A stretch of 64,000 bases of DNA from an uncultured Spartobacteria bacterium (GTDB taxonomy: Bacteria; Verrucomicrobiota; Verrucomicrobiia; Chthoniobacterales; JAATET01): positions 682,001-746,000 of the forward strand of contig CALLUD010000006.1 in assembly GCA_938011325.1 (NCBI GenBank), written 5' to 3'. The translations under genes and the position numbers were made by a program. The notes below the pieces were generated by a model. It was not told the DNA's origin and ran no database searches. It saw nothing but the letters and a program-made list of their open reading frames with translations. Of this stretch, positions 8,401 to 17,009 are shown piece by piece. Each line of letters begins with the position of its first letter. Position 1 is the first letter of the stretch.

Positions 8401-11000
8401 TGTCGGACAAGACCGATTACCTGCCCGGTGAAACAGCCCGGGTGATGGTGAAAACGCCGATCGACGGCGAGGCGACGATCACGATCGAGCGCGGCGACCG
8501 CGTGTTGCGGACCCAACGTGCGACCCTCAGCGGCAACGCCCCCGTGCTCGAGATTCCACTCGAAGCCGGCGACGGTCCCAATGTGATCGTGTCGATGGTG
8601 GTGATCCGCGGTGCGGCGGACAGCACACGCAAATTCAAAATGCCCGAGTATCGCTACGGCATGTGCGAGCTGCGGGTCGGCGATCCAGTCACGAAACTGA
8701 ACGTCCAGGTCGAGCCGGCACGGGCGCAGGTCGAGCCCGGTGAGCCAATCGACGTGACCTTGTGCGTGCTCGACTCGAACGGAAAGCCGGTGCCCGACGC
8801 GGAAGTAACCTTCTTCGCGATCGACGACGGCATTATCTCACTGACCGGCTACGAACGGCCGATGCCGGGTCCGATCTTCGACGCTCCGATCCCGCTCGGC
8901 GTAAAGACAGGGCTCACGCTGTTCCAGCTCATGCCCGAGGACCCCGCCGAACTCGAGTTCGGCAACAAAGGCTACCTCATCGGCGGCGGCGGACTTGCCG
9001 AGGGAGGCATGAAGCTCCGCGACGATTTCCCCGGCACCGCAGCCTGGATGCCGTCACTGATCACCGGAGATGACGGCACGGTGCGCGCGACGTTTCCGGC
9101 GCCCGACGCGCTCACTCGCTATCGTCTCGTCGCCGTGGCACAAGCCGCAGCCAACCGCTTCGGATCGGGCGAATCCGCAATTTCCATCGCGAAGCCGCTG
9201 ATGCTGCTCCCGTCGGTTGGACAGTTTGGAAACGTGGGAGATCAATTGATCGCCCGCGCCGTCGTGCGCAACGACACCGGCACGGATGGCGAGGTCGAGG
9301 TAACGCTGCACCCCGCGAACGCGCGCTCCGACGGCCCGACCACCACGCGAATCGCCGTCGCAAATGGCGAGACAAAGGCCGTCGATTTCCCGGTCACGCT
9401 CGAGGCAATGGGCGAGGCCACATGGTCGTGGTCGGCAAAATTGGGGAACTTCTCGGACCACGTGGTGTCGAAGCTCCACATCGGCAGCGCCATGGTTCTG
9501 CTGCGCGAAACCGTGCTTTCCGACCTCGGCAAAAAGACCAACGACCTTCTCGCCGGAGTGAACCCGCAGCTTCTCGAGGGCAACGGCACCGCGACCTTCA
9601 CCGTCGCAAACACGCGCCTCTCGTCGCTTGCCGCGAGCTTCGATTACCTCCGCGACTACGAATACACCTGCGCCGAGCAGACCGCCTCGCGACTCGCGAC
9701 CTTTATCGCGGCGGACTCGCTTCAACCATGCACGGGCAAACTCGAGCTGCCCGATCGTGAGGCCGCCATTGACCGGCTCGCCTCGATGCAAACGCCGGAC
9801 GGCGGTCTCGCATTCTGGCCTGGAGGGCGGGACTCGAGCCTCTTCGCCAGCGCTTATGCGGCCACCGTGCTTACGCTGCTGATGCCGAGCCCGGAGGAGC
9901 GTCCAATGTGGATGAATTCTCTCTACGAATTCCTGAGCTCGGCTTTGCGCGACGACGCTCACACGGACTCGGGAGATCGCGCATTGGCCCTCTACGCGCT
10001 CGCCCTCGCCGGTCAGGCGGAGCCCTCCTATCACGAGCTGCTCTACCAGCAGCGCAGCGAGCTTTCGCACGAAACCCGCGCCATGCTCGCGCTCGCAGTT
10101 CTGGAAAGTGACGGCTCGAAGAAGATGGTCGCCAATCTGCTGAATCCCCGCACTCCCGCGCCTGACGACGTCTCGCTCTTCGGCTCGCCCGCGCGCGATC
10201 GCGCCATCGCGTTGCTCGCGTGGACGCAATACAAGCCGAAGGCAGCCGAGGTCGCCGCGCTCACCAAGGAATTGCTTGGCCTCCGCGTCAATGGCCGATG
10301 GGCCACCACGCAGGACAATGCGTGGGCGCTGATTGCTCTGGCCCGCTACGCCGATGCCGTGGAGCAGCGCGGAAAAACCGTGAGCGGCACGCTCGTCGTG
10401 CGCGACGTGACAACTCCGTTCACCGTGGATCGCGAGCAGCCGTCGCACTCGGTCGAGGTGGCGTTCGACGCAACGCAACCGCTGACCTCCGCCACGGTGA
10501 ACAACCCCGACAAGGGCGCGCTCTTTGGCGAGGCGCGGTTTGTGGTTCGTCCGCCCGTGGGGGATCAACCCAGACAGGACCGTGGCTTCGCGGTTTCGCG
10601 GAGCTATCAGAAAATTGACGCCGACGGTCGGCTGACGTCGATCGACGACCTGCGCGTCGGCGACCGCGTGCTCGTCACGTTGCGCGTCGAAACCCAGCGC
10701 GTCGGGCATTTCGTCGCGATCGACGATCCGCTGCCTGCGGTATTCGAGGCGGTGAATCCCGATTTTCGATCGCAAGCCGTGGGCGGCGTTGTGCCGGCAA
10801 CGGCCGACTTTCAGGAAGTGCGCGCGGACCGCGTGCTTTACTTCTGCGACGTGCTGCCACCCGGCGCCCACACATTTCAGTATCTCGCCCGGGTGCGCTC
10901 CGCCGGCAACGTGATGGCCGGCGCCACGAAGGCCGAGCAGATGTATCGTCCCGAGCGGTTCGGCCTTGGTGAAACCACCAGGATCGTGAGCCGTGAATAG
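5436..11000 (+). CDS. yfhM: Bacterial alpha-2-macroglobulin family protein (thioester type)
   Basis: An 1854-aa exported protease-trapping protein, full length for the family. The N-terminus is a Sec signal peptide with probable cleavage after LQA; there is no convincing lipobox, unlike many proteobacterial homologues that are lipoproteins. A long array of macroglobulin-like beta domains is followed by the thioester motif CAEQ with Cys1412 and an alpha-helical complement-like domain (about 1400-1700). In the known family, cleavage of a bait region exposes the thioester, which traps the attacking protease covalently in the periplasm. It overlaps pbpC by 8 bp. The A2M/PBP1C pairing is an established conserved gene pair thought to link defence with repair of breached peptidoglycan. 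Confidence 0.94.
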   Translation: MRLLRISFAAACLISVLQAAPVEFLTDTDSLEPTTTFELRFEKPMIPSGEVGSTAEPSPLVIDPPIPGRFTWLSTRSGIFAPSEPPRLGVEYTFTLRPGLATLDGDPVGKGFRHQLSTPPFGISARQTSVYDRTDINPTPEVKLAFNLAVQPQGAEKLFSFVNDAGQTIPATVRYATPRDYFRVNADADDWMKRWEEAKSPTADVPEEDDYSATVSDEPQTNRLVITPVNALPTGSGWTLQMKPGLKSLDGSNTVAEPASIPLGDVKPFTLTHVTPTNFINSRRSVTLEFSQPIAPDITAETAGTFLTVSPEVPNLRFEEGWRAFVVRGDFELGKDYTVTIGKDVISAFGQPYDGERSRTFSFSPVAPRLYLPEITGHQMEFGSRTFEALSVNLRSLRVVAKLVSPENAATALAAFKNYDKPWDAGGDPDEPYQPLPEDAIPGEILSDQTIDLSSHAVDERVTTTLDWTQILGNRRTGVIFLTIEGEPLEGLGDGRRPGAQALMQLTDLGILWKKAGAQLRATVFSMESGTPLDGVSFTLLDEARETLSTATSDDEGFAELDRVADAQWLVARKGNDVHVVRMGEGAVELPTAAFGIPLSYRGWASVSDDDAPRRALLFTDRPLYRAGETVHVKGIVRRLDDDGLAIEANRLATLHVSNPRGDEIEAIQVETDARGSFDTQILLDPGVGPGRYGLRLELNGNGSFYDELLVAEYQPNAFEVDIAMRDRFTPQEKVRAQVTASYLFGAPLTQARAQWTMKVVRDQFTPEGFYGFQFGFWEAPEQASLTVRGEATFDGANGVSIEPELPTPKSLPSRGLLTVETTDINQQTVTETHAFTQDASDFYLGVSLGDRMVYRVGEPIDVSVVAVDPKGQPLDRTVPVKVEWIHRRFDTVRVQGAGDAISFRTETHNDTLATTNGATLLPIKEGTQWKIRDGATATFTPEKAGQYLVRVTAKDLHGNQAISEGIVFVSGPDAIAWDYRHPAQVDLVSDKTDYLPGETARVMVKTPIDGEATITIERGDRVLRTQRATLSGNAPVLEIPLEAGDGPNVIVSMVVIRGAADSTRKFKMPEYRYGMCELRVGDPVTKLNVQVEPARAQVEPGEPIDVTLCVLDSNGKPVPDAEVTFFAIDDGIISLTGYERPMPGPIFDAPIPLGVKTGLTLFQLMPEDPAELEFGNKGYLIGGGGLAEGGMKLRDDFPGTAAWMPSLITGDDGTVRATFPAPDALTRYRLVAVAQAAANRFGSGESAISIAKPLMLLPSVGQFGNVGDQLIARAVVRNDTGTDGEVEVTLHPANARSDGPTTTRIAVANGETKAVDFPVTLEAMGEATWSWSAKLGNFSDHVVSKLHIGSAMVLLRETVLSDLGKKTNDLLAGVNPQLLEGNGTATFTVANTRLSSLAASFDYLRDYEYTCAEQTASRLATFIAADSLQPCTGKLELPDREAAIDRLASMQTPDGGLAFWPGGRDSSLFASAYAATVLTLLMPSPEERPMWMNSLYEFLSSALRDDAHTDSGDRALALYALALAGQAEPSYHELLYQQRSELSHETRAMLALAVLESDGSKKMVANLLNPRTPAPDDVSLFGSPARDRAIALLAWTQYKPKAAEVAALTKELLGLRVNGRWATTQDNAWALIALARYADAVEQRGKTVSGTLVVRDVTTPFTVDREQPSHSVEVAFDATQPLTSATVNNPDKGALFGEARFVVRPPVGDQPRQDRGFAVSRSYQKIDADGRLTSIDDLRVGDRVLVTLRVETQRVGHFVAIDDPLPAVFEAVNPDFRSQAVGGVVPATADFQEVRADRVLYFCDVLPPGAHTFQYLARVRSAGNVMAGATKAEQMYRPERFGLGETTRIVSRE

Positions 11001-13239
11001 CCGGCGACTTCTCCGCACGGGAATCGCTCTCGCGGCCGGCGCGCTCGTCGGCTGGGGCGCGCTCGAGCTGGCATTGCGGCTCACTCCATTGCCGGAGGAG
11101 CTCAGCGCAAATCGCACACCGAGCGTCGAGTTTCTCGATCGAAACGGGAAAAGCCTGCGCGCGCTGCTGGTGGACGAGCAGCGGCTGGAGCGGCATTGCG
11201 CGTTGAGCGAGGTTTCGCCCTGGGTGATCGCCGCAACGCTGGGCGCCGAGGACAAGCGGTTTCACCGGCATCGCGGCATCGATTTTCCAGCCACGGTGCG
11301 GGCCGTGCGGGACGCCCTGCTCAGCGGTAAAATTCACTCCGGTGCGTCCACGATCTCCCAGCAACTTGTGAAGCTCTCACTTCGCGATCGGAAGCGCACC
11401 CCCGCCGCGAAACTCCGCGAGATCTGGCTCGCAGCGGCTTTGGAACGACGCTGGCCGAAGGACCGGATTCTCGAGACGTATCTTAACCGGCTCGACTACG
11501 GGAATCTCCAGATCGGCATCGCATCAGCCAGCTGGTTTTATTTTCGAAAGCCCCCGCGCGATCTCAGTCCGGCGGAAGCAGCATTGCTTGCCGGACTCCC
11601 GAAGGCACCATCGCGGCTCAATCCTCACGAAAATTTGCCGGGTGCGATCTCGCGCCAGCAATGGATTCTCCATCGCATGGCGGCCAATGGCATGCTGAGG
11701 CCTTCCGCGCTCGCCCGCGCCCTCGAGGAGCCTTTGCGCCTCGCAGACCCTGCGCTCTCGTTCGCCGCTCCGCATTTCGTGGGGCTCCTGCTCCAGCGGC
11801 GCGGGTTGTTGCCGGAGACGGGCGGCGGCGTTGTCACCACACTCGACCTCGCATTGAACCGCCAGGTTGAATCGATCCTGAAGGATCAGCTCGCGCTCAT
11901 GGCCGACAAGAACGCAACCAGCGGCGCGGTCGTCGTGATCGACAACCCCACCGGCGAAGTGCTCGCACTGGTCGGCTCGGCGGACTATTTCGAGCCCGGG
12001 TCGGGCGCGGTGAATGGCGCCTGGATGCCACGCTCTCCCGGCTCGGCGATAAAACCGTTTGCCTACGCGCTCGCGATCGAGAATGGCGCAAATCCCTGCA
12101 CGGTTGTCCCCGACGTGCCGACCGAGTTCGAGACTCCGACGGGTCTCTATCGCCCGAACAATTACAACCATCGCTTCTACGGCCCGGTCAGCCTTCGCTT
12201 CGCGCTGGGCAATTCGCTGAACGTCGCCGCGATTCGCGTCGAGCAGCTCGGCGGAGGACCGGAGGCGCTTCACCGCCTGATGCGACGACTCGGCGTTACC
12301 TCCTTCGGCCATCCAGCGGAGCACTACGGGCTCGGCCTCGTGCTGGGAAATGGCGAGGTGCGCCTTCTCGAGCTGGCAAATGCCTACGCGACCTTTGCAC
12401 GCGGCGGAGTGCACCGGCCGTATCGACTTGTCCGCTCACCGGACGAGATCCCTGCAGGTGAACGGGTGCTCGACGAAGGCACGGCCTGGCTGATTGCCGA
12501 CATGCTCGCGGACAACGCGGCGCGGTCCTCCTCGTTCGGCTGGAACTCCCCGCTGCGCTTCGATTTCCCCGTCGCGTGCAAGACCGGAACAAGCTCGGAC
12601 TACCGCGACAACTGGACGGTGGGCTTCACCCCGGAATTCACCGTCGCGGTATGGGTGGGGAATCCCGACGGCTCGCCGATGCGGGAAATCACCGGCGTGA
12701 CCGGCGCGGCGCCGGTGATGCACGAGGTGATGGAACTTCTCCACCGCACGCGGGGAACAACGTGGTTCGCGCGACCGGAGACCATTGCAGACTACTGGGT
12801 GCAACCACTCAGCGGGAAGCGCGTGGCCGCCGGCACAAAAGGCGCCATCCGCACGGCATGCCGCTGGGAACCCAGGTGGGAGCCCCCCAGCGATCGCGAC
12901 TCTCGAGGCCGTCTGATTCTTGGCCCTGAATATGCGGCCTGGCTGGCGGGCCCGCAAAACAGCCTCGGCGATCTCGTGACCTGCGCTCCGGTGGCGGACG
13001 CTCTCCGCATCGTGCAACCGCGACCGGGTGCGGTCTATTTCCTCGATCCTGATCTGCCGGCGGAGTCCCAACGCATCGCCCTGAAGGCGGAGAGCACCGG
13101 CGCGGTATCGTGGAGTTCCTCTTCGCTGGACTGCTCCGCCGGTGTCGCGCATTTGCGCGAGGGCACTCACGAGATCATCGCGAAGGATGCCATCTCGGGC
13201 GAAACCGCCACGACTCGCATCGAAGTGCGGGGATTGTGA
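10993..13239 (+). CDS. pbpC: Penicillin-binding protein 1C (glycosyltransferase/transpeptidase)
   Basis: A 748-aa bifunctional class A-like PBP acting on peptidoglycan in the periplasm. It has an N-terminal membrane anchor (about 7-27), a GT51 glycosyltransferase domain with catalytic Glu86 in the EDKRF motif, a transpeptidase domain with SAIK (Ser351), SLN (Ser408) and KTGTS (Lys530), and the C-terminal extension of about 90 residues typical of PBP1C. The start is GTG, 8 bp inside the end of the alpha-2-macroglobulin gene, so the two are translationally coupled. It converges with serA, 34 bp away, and no hairpin terminator is obvious between them. Confidence 0.95.
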   Translation: MNSRRLLRTGIALAAGALVGWGALELALRLTPLPEELSANRTPSVEFLDRNGKSLRALLVDEQRLERHCALSEVSPWVIAATLGAEDKRFHRHRGIDFPATVRAVRDALLSGKIHSGASTISQQLVKLSLRDRKRTPAAKLREIWLAAALERRWPKDRILETYLNRLDYGNLQIGIASASWFYFRKPPRDLSPAEAALLAGLPKAPSRLNPHENLPGAISRQQWILHRMAANGMLRPSALARALEEPLRLADPALSFAAPHFVGLLLQRRGLLPETGGGVVTTLDLALNRQVESILKDQLALMADKNATSGAVVVIDNPTGEVLALVGSADYFEPGSGAVNGAWMPRSPGSAIKPFAYALAIENGANPCTVVPDVPTEFETPTGLYRPNNYNHRFYGPVSLRFALGNSLNVAAIRVEQLGGGPEALHRLMRRLGVTSFGHPAEHYGLGLVLGNGEVRLLELANAYATFARGGVHRPYRLVRSPDEIPAGERVLDEGTAWLIADMLADNAARSSSFGWNSPLRFDFPVACKTGTSSDYRDNWTVGFTPEFTVAVWVGNPDGSPMREITGVTGAAPVMHEVMELLHRTRGTTWFARPETIADYWVQPLSGKRVAAGTKGAIRTACRWEPRWEPPSDRDSRGRLILGPEYAAWLAGPQNSLGDLVTCAPVADALRIVQPRPGAVYFLDPDLPAESQRIALKAESTGAVSWSSSSLDCSAGVAHLREGTHEIIAKDAISGETATTRIEVRGL

Positions 13240-13273
13240 GCGCCTTGGGAACGCGCGAACCGGAAAGCAGATC

Positions 13274-14872
13274 CTAGAGCTGAATGACTCGTGCCGAGAA
13301 AATGTCGGGCTCCGACAGCAGCCGATCCAGCGTCGCCTGATCGGGAGCGGAATCGACGTTCAGCAGCGTGAGCGCCTTGCCACCGGCGGCGTCGCGGCTG
13401 AGCGACATGCTCGCAATGTTCACGTTCTGCTCGCCGAGAAGCGTGCCGAGATGGCCGACGATGCCCGGACGGTCGCGATTCTCGAGCAGCAGGACAACGC
13501 CGCTCGGCGTGACCTCGACCGGCTGGCCGTTCACCCGCACGATGCGCGGGTCATTTTTCGCGCCGAAGAACGTGCCACCCAGCGAAACCTTCGTGTCCCC
13601 GCTGTAGGCAGCGACATGCAGCCATTCGTTGAAGTCGGTTTGCTCGCTCGACTTCACCTCCTCGACCTGCAGGCCAAGGGTCGCAGCCATCGAGCGCACA
13701 TTCACGCTGTTGACCTCGTCTCCGCCTGCGGCCTTGAGGAACCCGGTGAGGATCGCGCGGGTGATGGCGTCGGTCGGCAGTTCGGTGGCCTTGCCGCCGT
13801 AGGTGATCACGATCCGGTCGTTGCGGTTCGGCGCAAGCTGCGAGGCAAAGCGGCCGAGCTTGTCGCCCAGCGTGAGATACGGCTTCACCACCGCATAGGT
13901 CTTCGCGTCGATACTCGGCATGTTCACCGCATTGCGGATCTCGCCCTCCAGCAGAGCCGCGCGAATCGCCTGCGCGATCTCGATGCCGACATTCTCCTGC
14001 GCCTCCGCGGTGGACGCGCCAAGGTGCGGTGTGAAAACCATGTTTTTCACGTCACGGAGCGGAAAATCCTCCGGCGGCGGTTCGACTTCGTAAACGTCCA
14101 GCGCCGCACCGGCGACATGGCCGCTCTCGATCGCCTCCTTCAACGCCGCTTCGTCGATGAGTCCGCCGCGGGCGCAGTTCACGATGCGCGCTCCCTTCTT
14201 GATCAATTTCAGCCGGCGGGCGTCCAGCATGTGCTTCGTTTCGTCCGTCAGCGGCATGTGCATCGTGAGGAAATCGACCTGCGGCAGCAGTTCATCAATT
14301 TGCTCGACGAGCTCGACCTGCAGCGACCGAGCCTTGCTCGCGGAGAGATACGGGTCGTAGGCAATGACGCGCATGCCGAAGGCGATCGCCCGTCGCGCGA
14401 CCTCGGTGCCGATGCGGCCCATTCCGAGAACGCCCAGCGTCTTGTTGTAGAGCTCGACGCCTTCGAATTTCTTCCGGTCCCATTTCCCGGCCTTCATGCT
14501 CGCGTCGGCCTGCGGGATGTTGCGCGCGATGCTCATGAGCAGCGAGAAGGCGTGCTCGGCGGTGGAAATCGTATTGCCCCCCGGCGTGTTCATCACGATC
14601 ACGCCGTGCTTCGTGGCGGCGTCGATGTCGACATTGTCAACGCCCACTCCCGCGCGACCGACCACCTTCAGATTCGTTGCGGCTTCCAGCACGGCGGCGG
14701 TGACCTTCGTCTGCGAGCGAACGACGAGGGCGGAGAATTCGGGAATGATCTTGATCAGCTCGGCTTCGGGCAGGCCCGTATTGACGGTGACTTCGAGGGC
14801 GCCGCCGGCGGCGAGTTCATCGATACCGCGTTGCGAAACGGGGTCGGCGACCAGGACTTTCAAAGTATGCAT
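13274..14872 (-). CDS. serA: D-3-phosphoglycerate dehydrogenase
   Basis: The first enzyme of the phosphorylated serine pathway, oxidising 3-phosphoglycerate to 3-phosphohydroxypyruvate with NAD+. The 532-aa protein has the long architecture: split substrate-binding domain, Rossmann domain with the GMGRIG nucleotide loop and the NCARGG and HLGAST motifs, an intervening domain, and a C-terminal ACT domain (about 455-532) that in the family binds L-serine for feedback control. The gene stands alone. A sigma70-like promoter lies so close to the ATG that the mRNA should have almost no leader, and there is no Shine-Dalgarno sequence. Confidence 0.97.
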   Translation of the reverse strand: MHTLKVLVADPVSQRGIDELAAGGALEVTVNTGLPEAELIKIIPEFSALVVRSQTKVTAAVLEAATNLKVVGRAGVGVDNVDIDAATKHGVIVMNTPGGNTISTAEHAFSLLMSIARNIPQADASMKAGKWDRKKFEGVELYNKTLGVLGMGRIGTEVARRAIAFGMRVIAYDPYLSASKARSLQVELVEQIDELLPQVDFLTMHMPLTDETKHMLDARRLKLIKKGARIVNCARGGLIDEAALKEAIESGHVAGAALDVYEVEPPPEDFPLRDVKNMVFTPHLGASTAEAQENVGIEIAQAIRAALLEGEIRNAVNMPSIDAKTYAVVKPYLTLGDKLGRFASQLAPNRNDRIVITYGGKATELPTDAITRAILTGFLKAAGGDEVNSVNVRSMAATLGLQVEEVKSSEQTDFNEWLHVAAYSGDTKVSLGGTFFGAKNDPRIVRVNGQPVEVTPSGVVLLLENRDRPGIVGHLGTLLGEQNVNIASMSLSRDAAGGKALTLLNVDSAPDQATLDRLLSEPDIFSARVIQL

Positions 14873-14883
14873 AGGAACCGGCG

Positions 14884-14912
14884 AGCCTAGGGCCCGGGGA
14901 TTTCGATGTCAA
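14884..14912 (-). promoter_or_regulatory. serA promoter, TTGACA-17-TAGGCT
   Basis: On the minus strand a perfect -35 hexamer TTGACA (14912-14907) is followed after 17 bases by TAGGCT (14889-14884). Only 11 bases separate the -10 box from the serA ATG at 14872, so a normal start point would leave a leader of about 3-5 nucleotides. Confidence 0.6.
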
Positions 14913-14965
14913 AAGATGTCACATGCGCGGGTTGACCATCGGCAGGCCGCCTGCGACTTTTGGCC

Positions 14966-15175
14966 ATGTCTGCTGCAGGCCGGGGTTCCACGGGAAATGT
15001 CATCGCCGCACTGGCCGGATTTTTCGTCCCCGGGCTTGGTCAGCTCATCCAGGGACGGCCGCTGAAGGCGCTGTTCATGTTTGTGCTGGCGGCGATGCTT
15101 TGGGTCATCGGGCTCGGCTGGATCGTCCACCTTTGGTCAGCCCTCGACGCGGCCGTCTGGAAACCGCGCTCCTGA
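14966..15175 (+). CDS. Small two-helix membrane protein
   Basis: A 69-aa hydrophobic protein. A Gly/Pro-rich first segment (residues about 9-25, containing GFFVPGLGQLIQG) and a second helix (about 31-55) resemble the small proteins with a PGLGQ..G motif found next to many envelope genes. A TTG two codons upstream (14960) is the alternative start; the ATG at 14966 was preferred. It sits between the divergent serA promoter and a convergent gene. Function is unknown. The hydrophobic pattern and family-like motif argue for a real gene. Confidence 0.6.
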   Translation: MSAAGRGSTGNVIAALAGFFVPGLGQLIQGRPLKALFMFVLAAMLWVIGLGWIVHLWSALDAAVWKPRS

Positions 15176-15208
15176 AGGTGGCATCGCACGCATAAACGCG
15201 ACGACTCG

Positions 15209-16693
15209 CTACCGAGCGCCCCGGCCCGGACTGACGACGTTCGCCAGAGGCTCGCCCGCCGGCGGCGAACACGCCCAGACCCAGTCGTCCGCCGAGGAAG
15301 GCCCGACAATCGAATTGATCGTGCCGACCCTCCCGCCATCGTCGCGGCCGTTCCAGCCTTTGCCGTAAATGACGAAGCCGCCGTCATCGTCGACGCGATA
15401 GAAATAGCGTCCTCCCGCGATCACATCGCGCGGCACCTGCTCAATCCACCGCGGCGAGAGCTCATCGAGACTCTCCGGAATCCCTCCGGTCGCCAGCCGC
15501 TGCCGCTCGATGGCACCGGCGATCCGCGCCAGATCCAGCCGGGTCTGCATGTATGCCGCGCGCCGCGCCGCGGTGGCGAATGTCGGAATCGCCAGCGCCG
15601 TGAGCGGCGTGCGAAAGGAGCCGAGCCCGCTGCGGCAGAGGCTGCGCATCCGGTCGTTGAATTCCGCCAGCGCCCACGGCCGGATGAAGTCGTTGTGAAT
15701 CACGAGATTCAGCCACTCCTGCGAAAGCCGGGCGTAATTGGCCCGGTCCAGCTCCCGCCAGCCGGATGGCCGCAAATCCCAGACGATCTGCGACAACGTC
15801 CGGGTCACCCACTCCGAGGTCTTGTTGCGAAAGTCCACGAAGGTGAAGAACGGCGCCGCGCGGTCGATCAAATCATCCGACGACCGAAGAAACAACGCCC
15901 GCTCGCCGCGAATACTCAGCCGCAGCGACTCCAGCGGGCGCAACTCCGCCAGCGCGGCATCGATTCGCTCCAGGTGCTCGTCGCTCCAGGCCCGCTGGTT
16001 GATCCCCTCCTGAACCACATCCAGCGCGTTGCCGACGATCGCCTGCTCCGCGAGGCACCCAATCAATACCGGCGGCTGGTTCGCCCGCTGGGCGAGACGG
16101 ACGATCAGCTGGAAATCCACCAGCGCACTGTCCGGCTGCCCCACGGCCAGCGAGGCAAGCGCCCGGGCCCGCAAAACCTCGCTCGTCTGGCGCAAGGGCG
16201 AGAGGAACGGCATCGCCACATCGAAACCGAGATCGGGATTCACCGGCCACACCGCGCTCGGTCGGGAGGCCGCCGACGCCACCTCATCGAGTGTCGACGC
16301 CATCGGCGCGAGACCTTCAAAAATTACCTCCGAAGCCGAAACCGGATCCCCGCTGAAATCCGCCTGAAACCGCCGAGCAAGCTTCACCACCACGGGATCC
16401 TCCTCCCGATGCGCGGACTTTCCGATGGGCATCCGCACCGCATTTACGCCGGCCGTGGCCGGTTTCAGAAAAAGTTCCCGAAAGACAGGCGCCGACGCCA
16501 TGTTCTCGTGGTCGGGCACCGGAGCCGGAAGAAACGCCTCGATCGAAAGCGACTCCCCCTTCTCCCGAAGCGCCAGCTCCACCTGCCGCCAGGCCTGATG
16601 CCCGGTCCAGTTCTCAAAGCCGTAAAAGCCGGCGACAACGGCCACGGGCAAACCAAGTGCGCACAGCAGAACGAGAAGCAGCGCACGTTTCAT
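15209..16693 (-). CDS. Membrane-anchored protein of unknown function with pseudopilin-like tail
   Basis: A 494-aa protein I do not recognise as a named family. Residues 1-25 form a signal anchor (MKRALLLVLLCALGLPV...). The middle is mostly alpha-helical, with repeated Leu/Ala-rich stretches (about 180-300). The last ~110 residues, with IPESLDELSPRW, a following P.D and a FVIYGKGWNGRDDGG-type end, resemble the C-terminal part of type II secretion pseudopilins, where this loop binds calcium. The frame stays open upstream to 16843, but the hydrophobic signal begins at the ATG at 16693, so that start was chosen. Proteins of this layout are common in Verrucomicrobia and Planctomycetes. No function is inferred. 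Confidence 0.75.
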   Translation of the reverse strand: MKRALLLVLLCALGLPVAVVAGFYGFENWTGHQAWRQVELALREKGESLSIEAFLPAPVPDHENMASAPVFRELFLKPATAGVNAVRMPIGKSAHREEDPVVVKLARRFQADFSGDPVSASEVIFEGLAPMASTLDEVASAASRPSAVWPVNPDLGFDVAMPFLSPLRQTSEVLRARALASLAVGQPDSALVDFQLIVRLAQRANQPPVLIGCLAEQAIVGNALDVVQEGINQRAWSDEHLERIDAALAELRPLESLRLSIRGERALFLRSSDDLIDRAAPFFTFVDFRNKTSEWVTRTLSQIVWDLRPSGWRELDRANYARLSQEWLNLVIHNDFIRPWALAEFNDRMRSLCRSGLGSFRTPLTALAIPTFATAARRAAYMQTRLDLARIAGAIERQRLATGGIPESLDELSPRWIEQVPRDVIAGGRYFYRVDDDGGFVIYGKGWNGRDDGGRVGTINSIVGPSSADDWVWACSPPAGEPLANVVSPGRGAR

Positions 16694-17009
16694 CGTCGGA
16701 GCCCACGACCCTCGTGGAATGCTCCAATCTACCTCAATTCTCTCCCAGGTCGAATCGATTTGCGCGCCGGGCAAGCCTGCCCGTGTAAAAGAAGCGACAC
16801 GGGATTGACCGAAAATGGACAACCCCCGGCCCGAAACGTTCAAACAAAAGACGAAAAAAAGTTTGACACTCTGTTATTCGCCCGGCTAAAGCGCTTGGCA
16901 TGCTCCGTGCTGTTGGAGGGAGCATCATGCCTAACCCGTATGACTGACTCGAGGAGGCCGTGAGGCCAAATCGGTTCGCCAACGAAAAAACAAAGAACAA
17001 CACAACCCT
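16694..17009 (+). other. Gap of 316 bp upstream of the beta-barrel gene
   Basis: No convincing gene is present. The stretch holds the promoter region for the gene at 17010: a sigma54-like element at 16896-16912, a TTGACA at 16863-16868 with a poor -10 partner (CTAAAG), and a long A-rich leader just before the ATG. A seven-codon frame starting with ATG at 16926 (MPNPYD) lies in the leader; whether it is translated is unknown. Confidence 0.6.
16896..16912 (+). promoter_or_regulatory. Sigma54-like promoter element
   Basis: The sequence TGGCATGCTCCGTGCTG matches the -24/-12 consensus TGGCAC-N5-TTGC: GG at 16897-16898, exactly ten bases, then GC at 16909-16910. The -12 half is GTGCT instead of TTGCT. 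It is about 100 bp upstream of the beta-barrel gene. No activator gene is in the window. Confidence 0.45.

Noticed and set aside
9054..11255. Long minus-strand open frame (733 codons) antisense to the alpha-2-macroglobulin gene
   Set aside because: The plus-strand frame has the family motifs, including the thioester. The antisense frame is Arg/Gly/Ala/His-rich with no motif, as expected for a shadow in GC-rich DNA.
16863..16891. TTGACA followed by CTAAAG as a sigma70 promoter of the beta-barrel gene
   Set aside because: The -10 partner is poor, whereas the sigma54-like element just downstream has the exact GG-N10-GC spacing. Kept only as an alternative.
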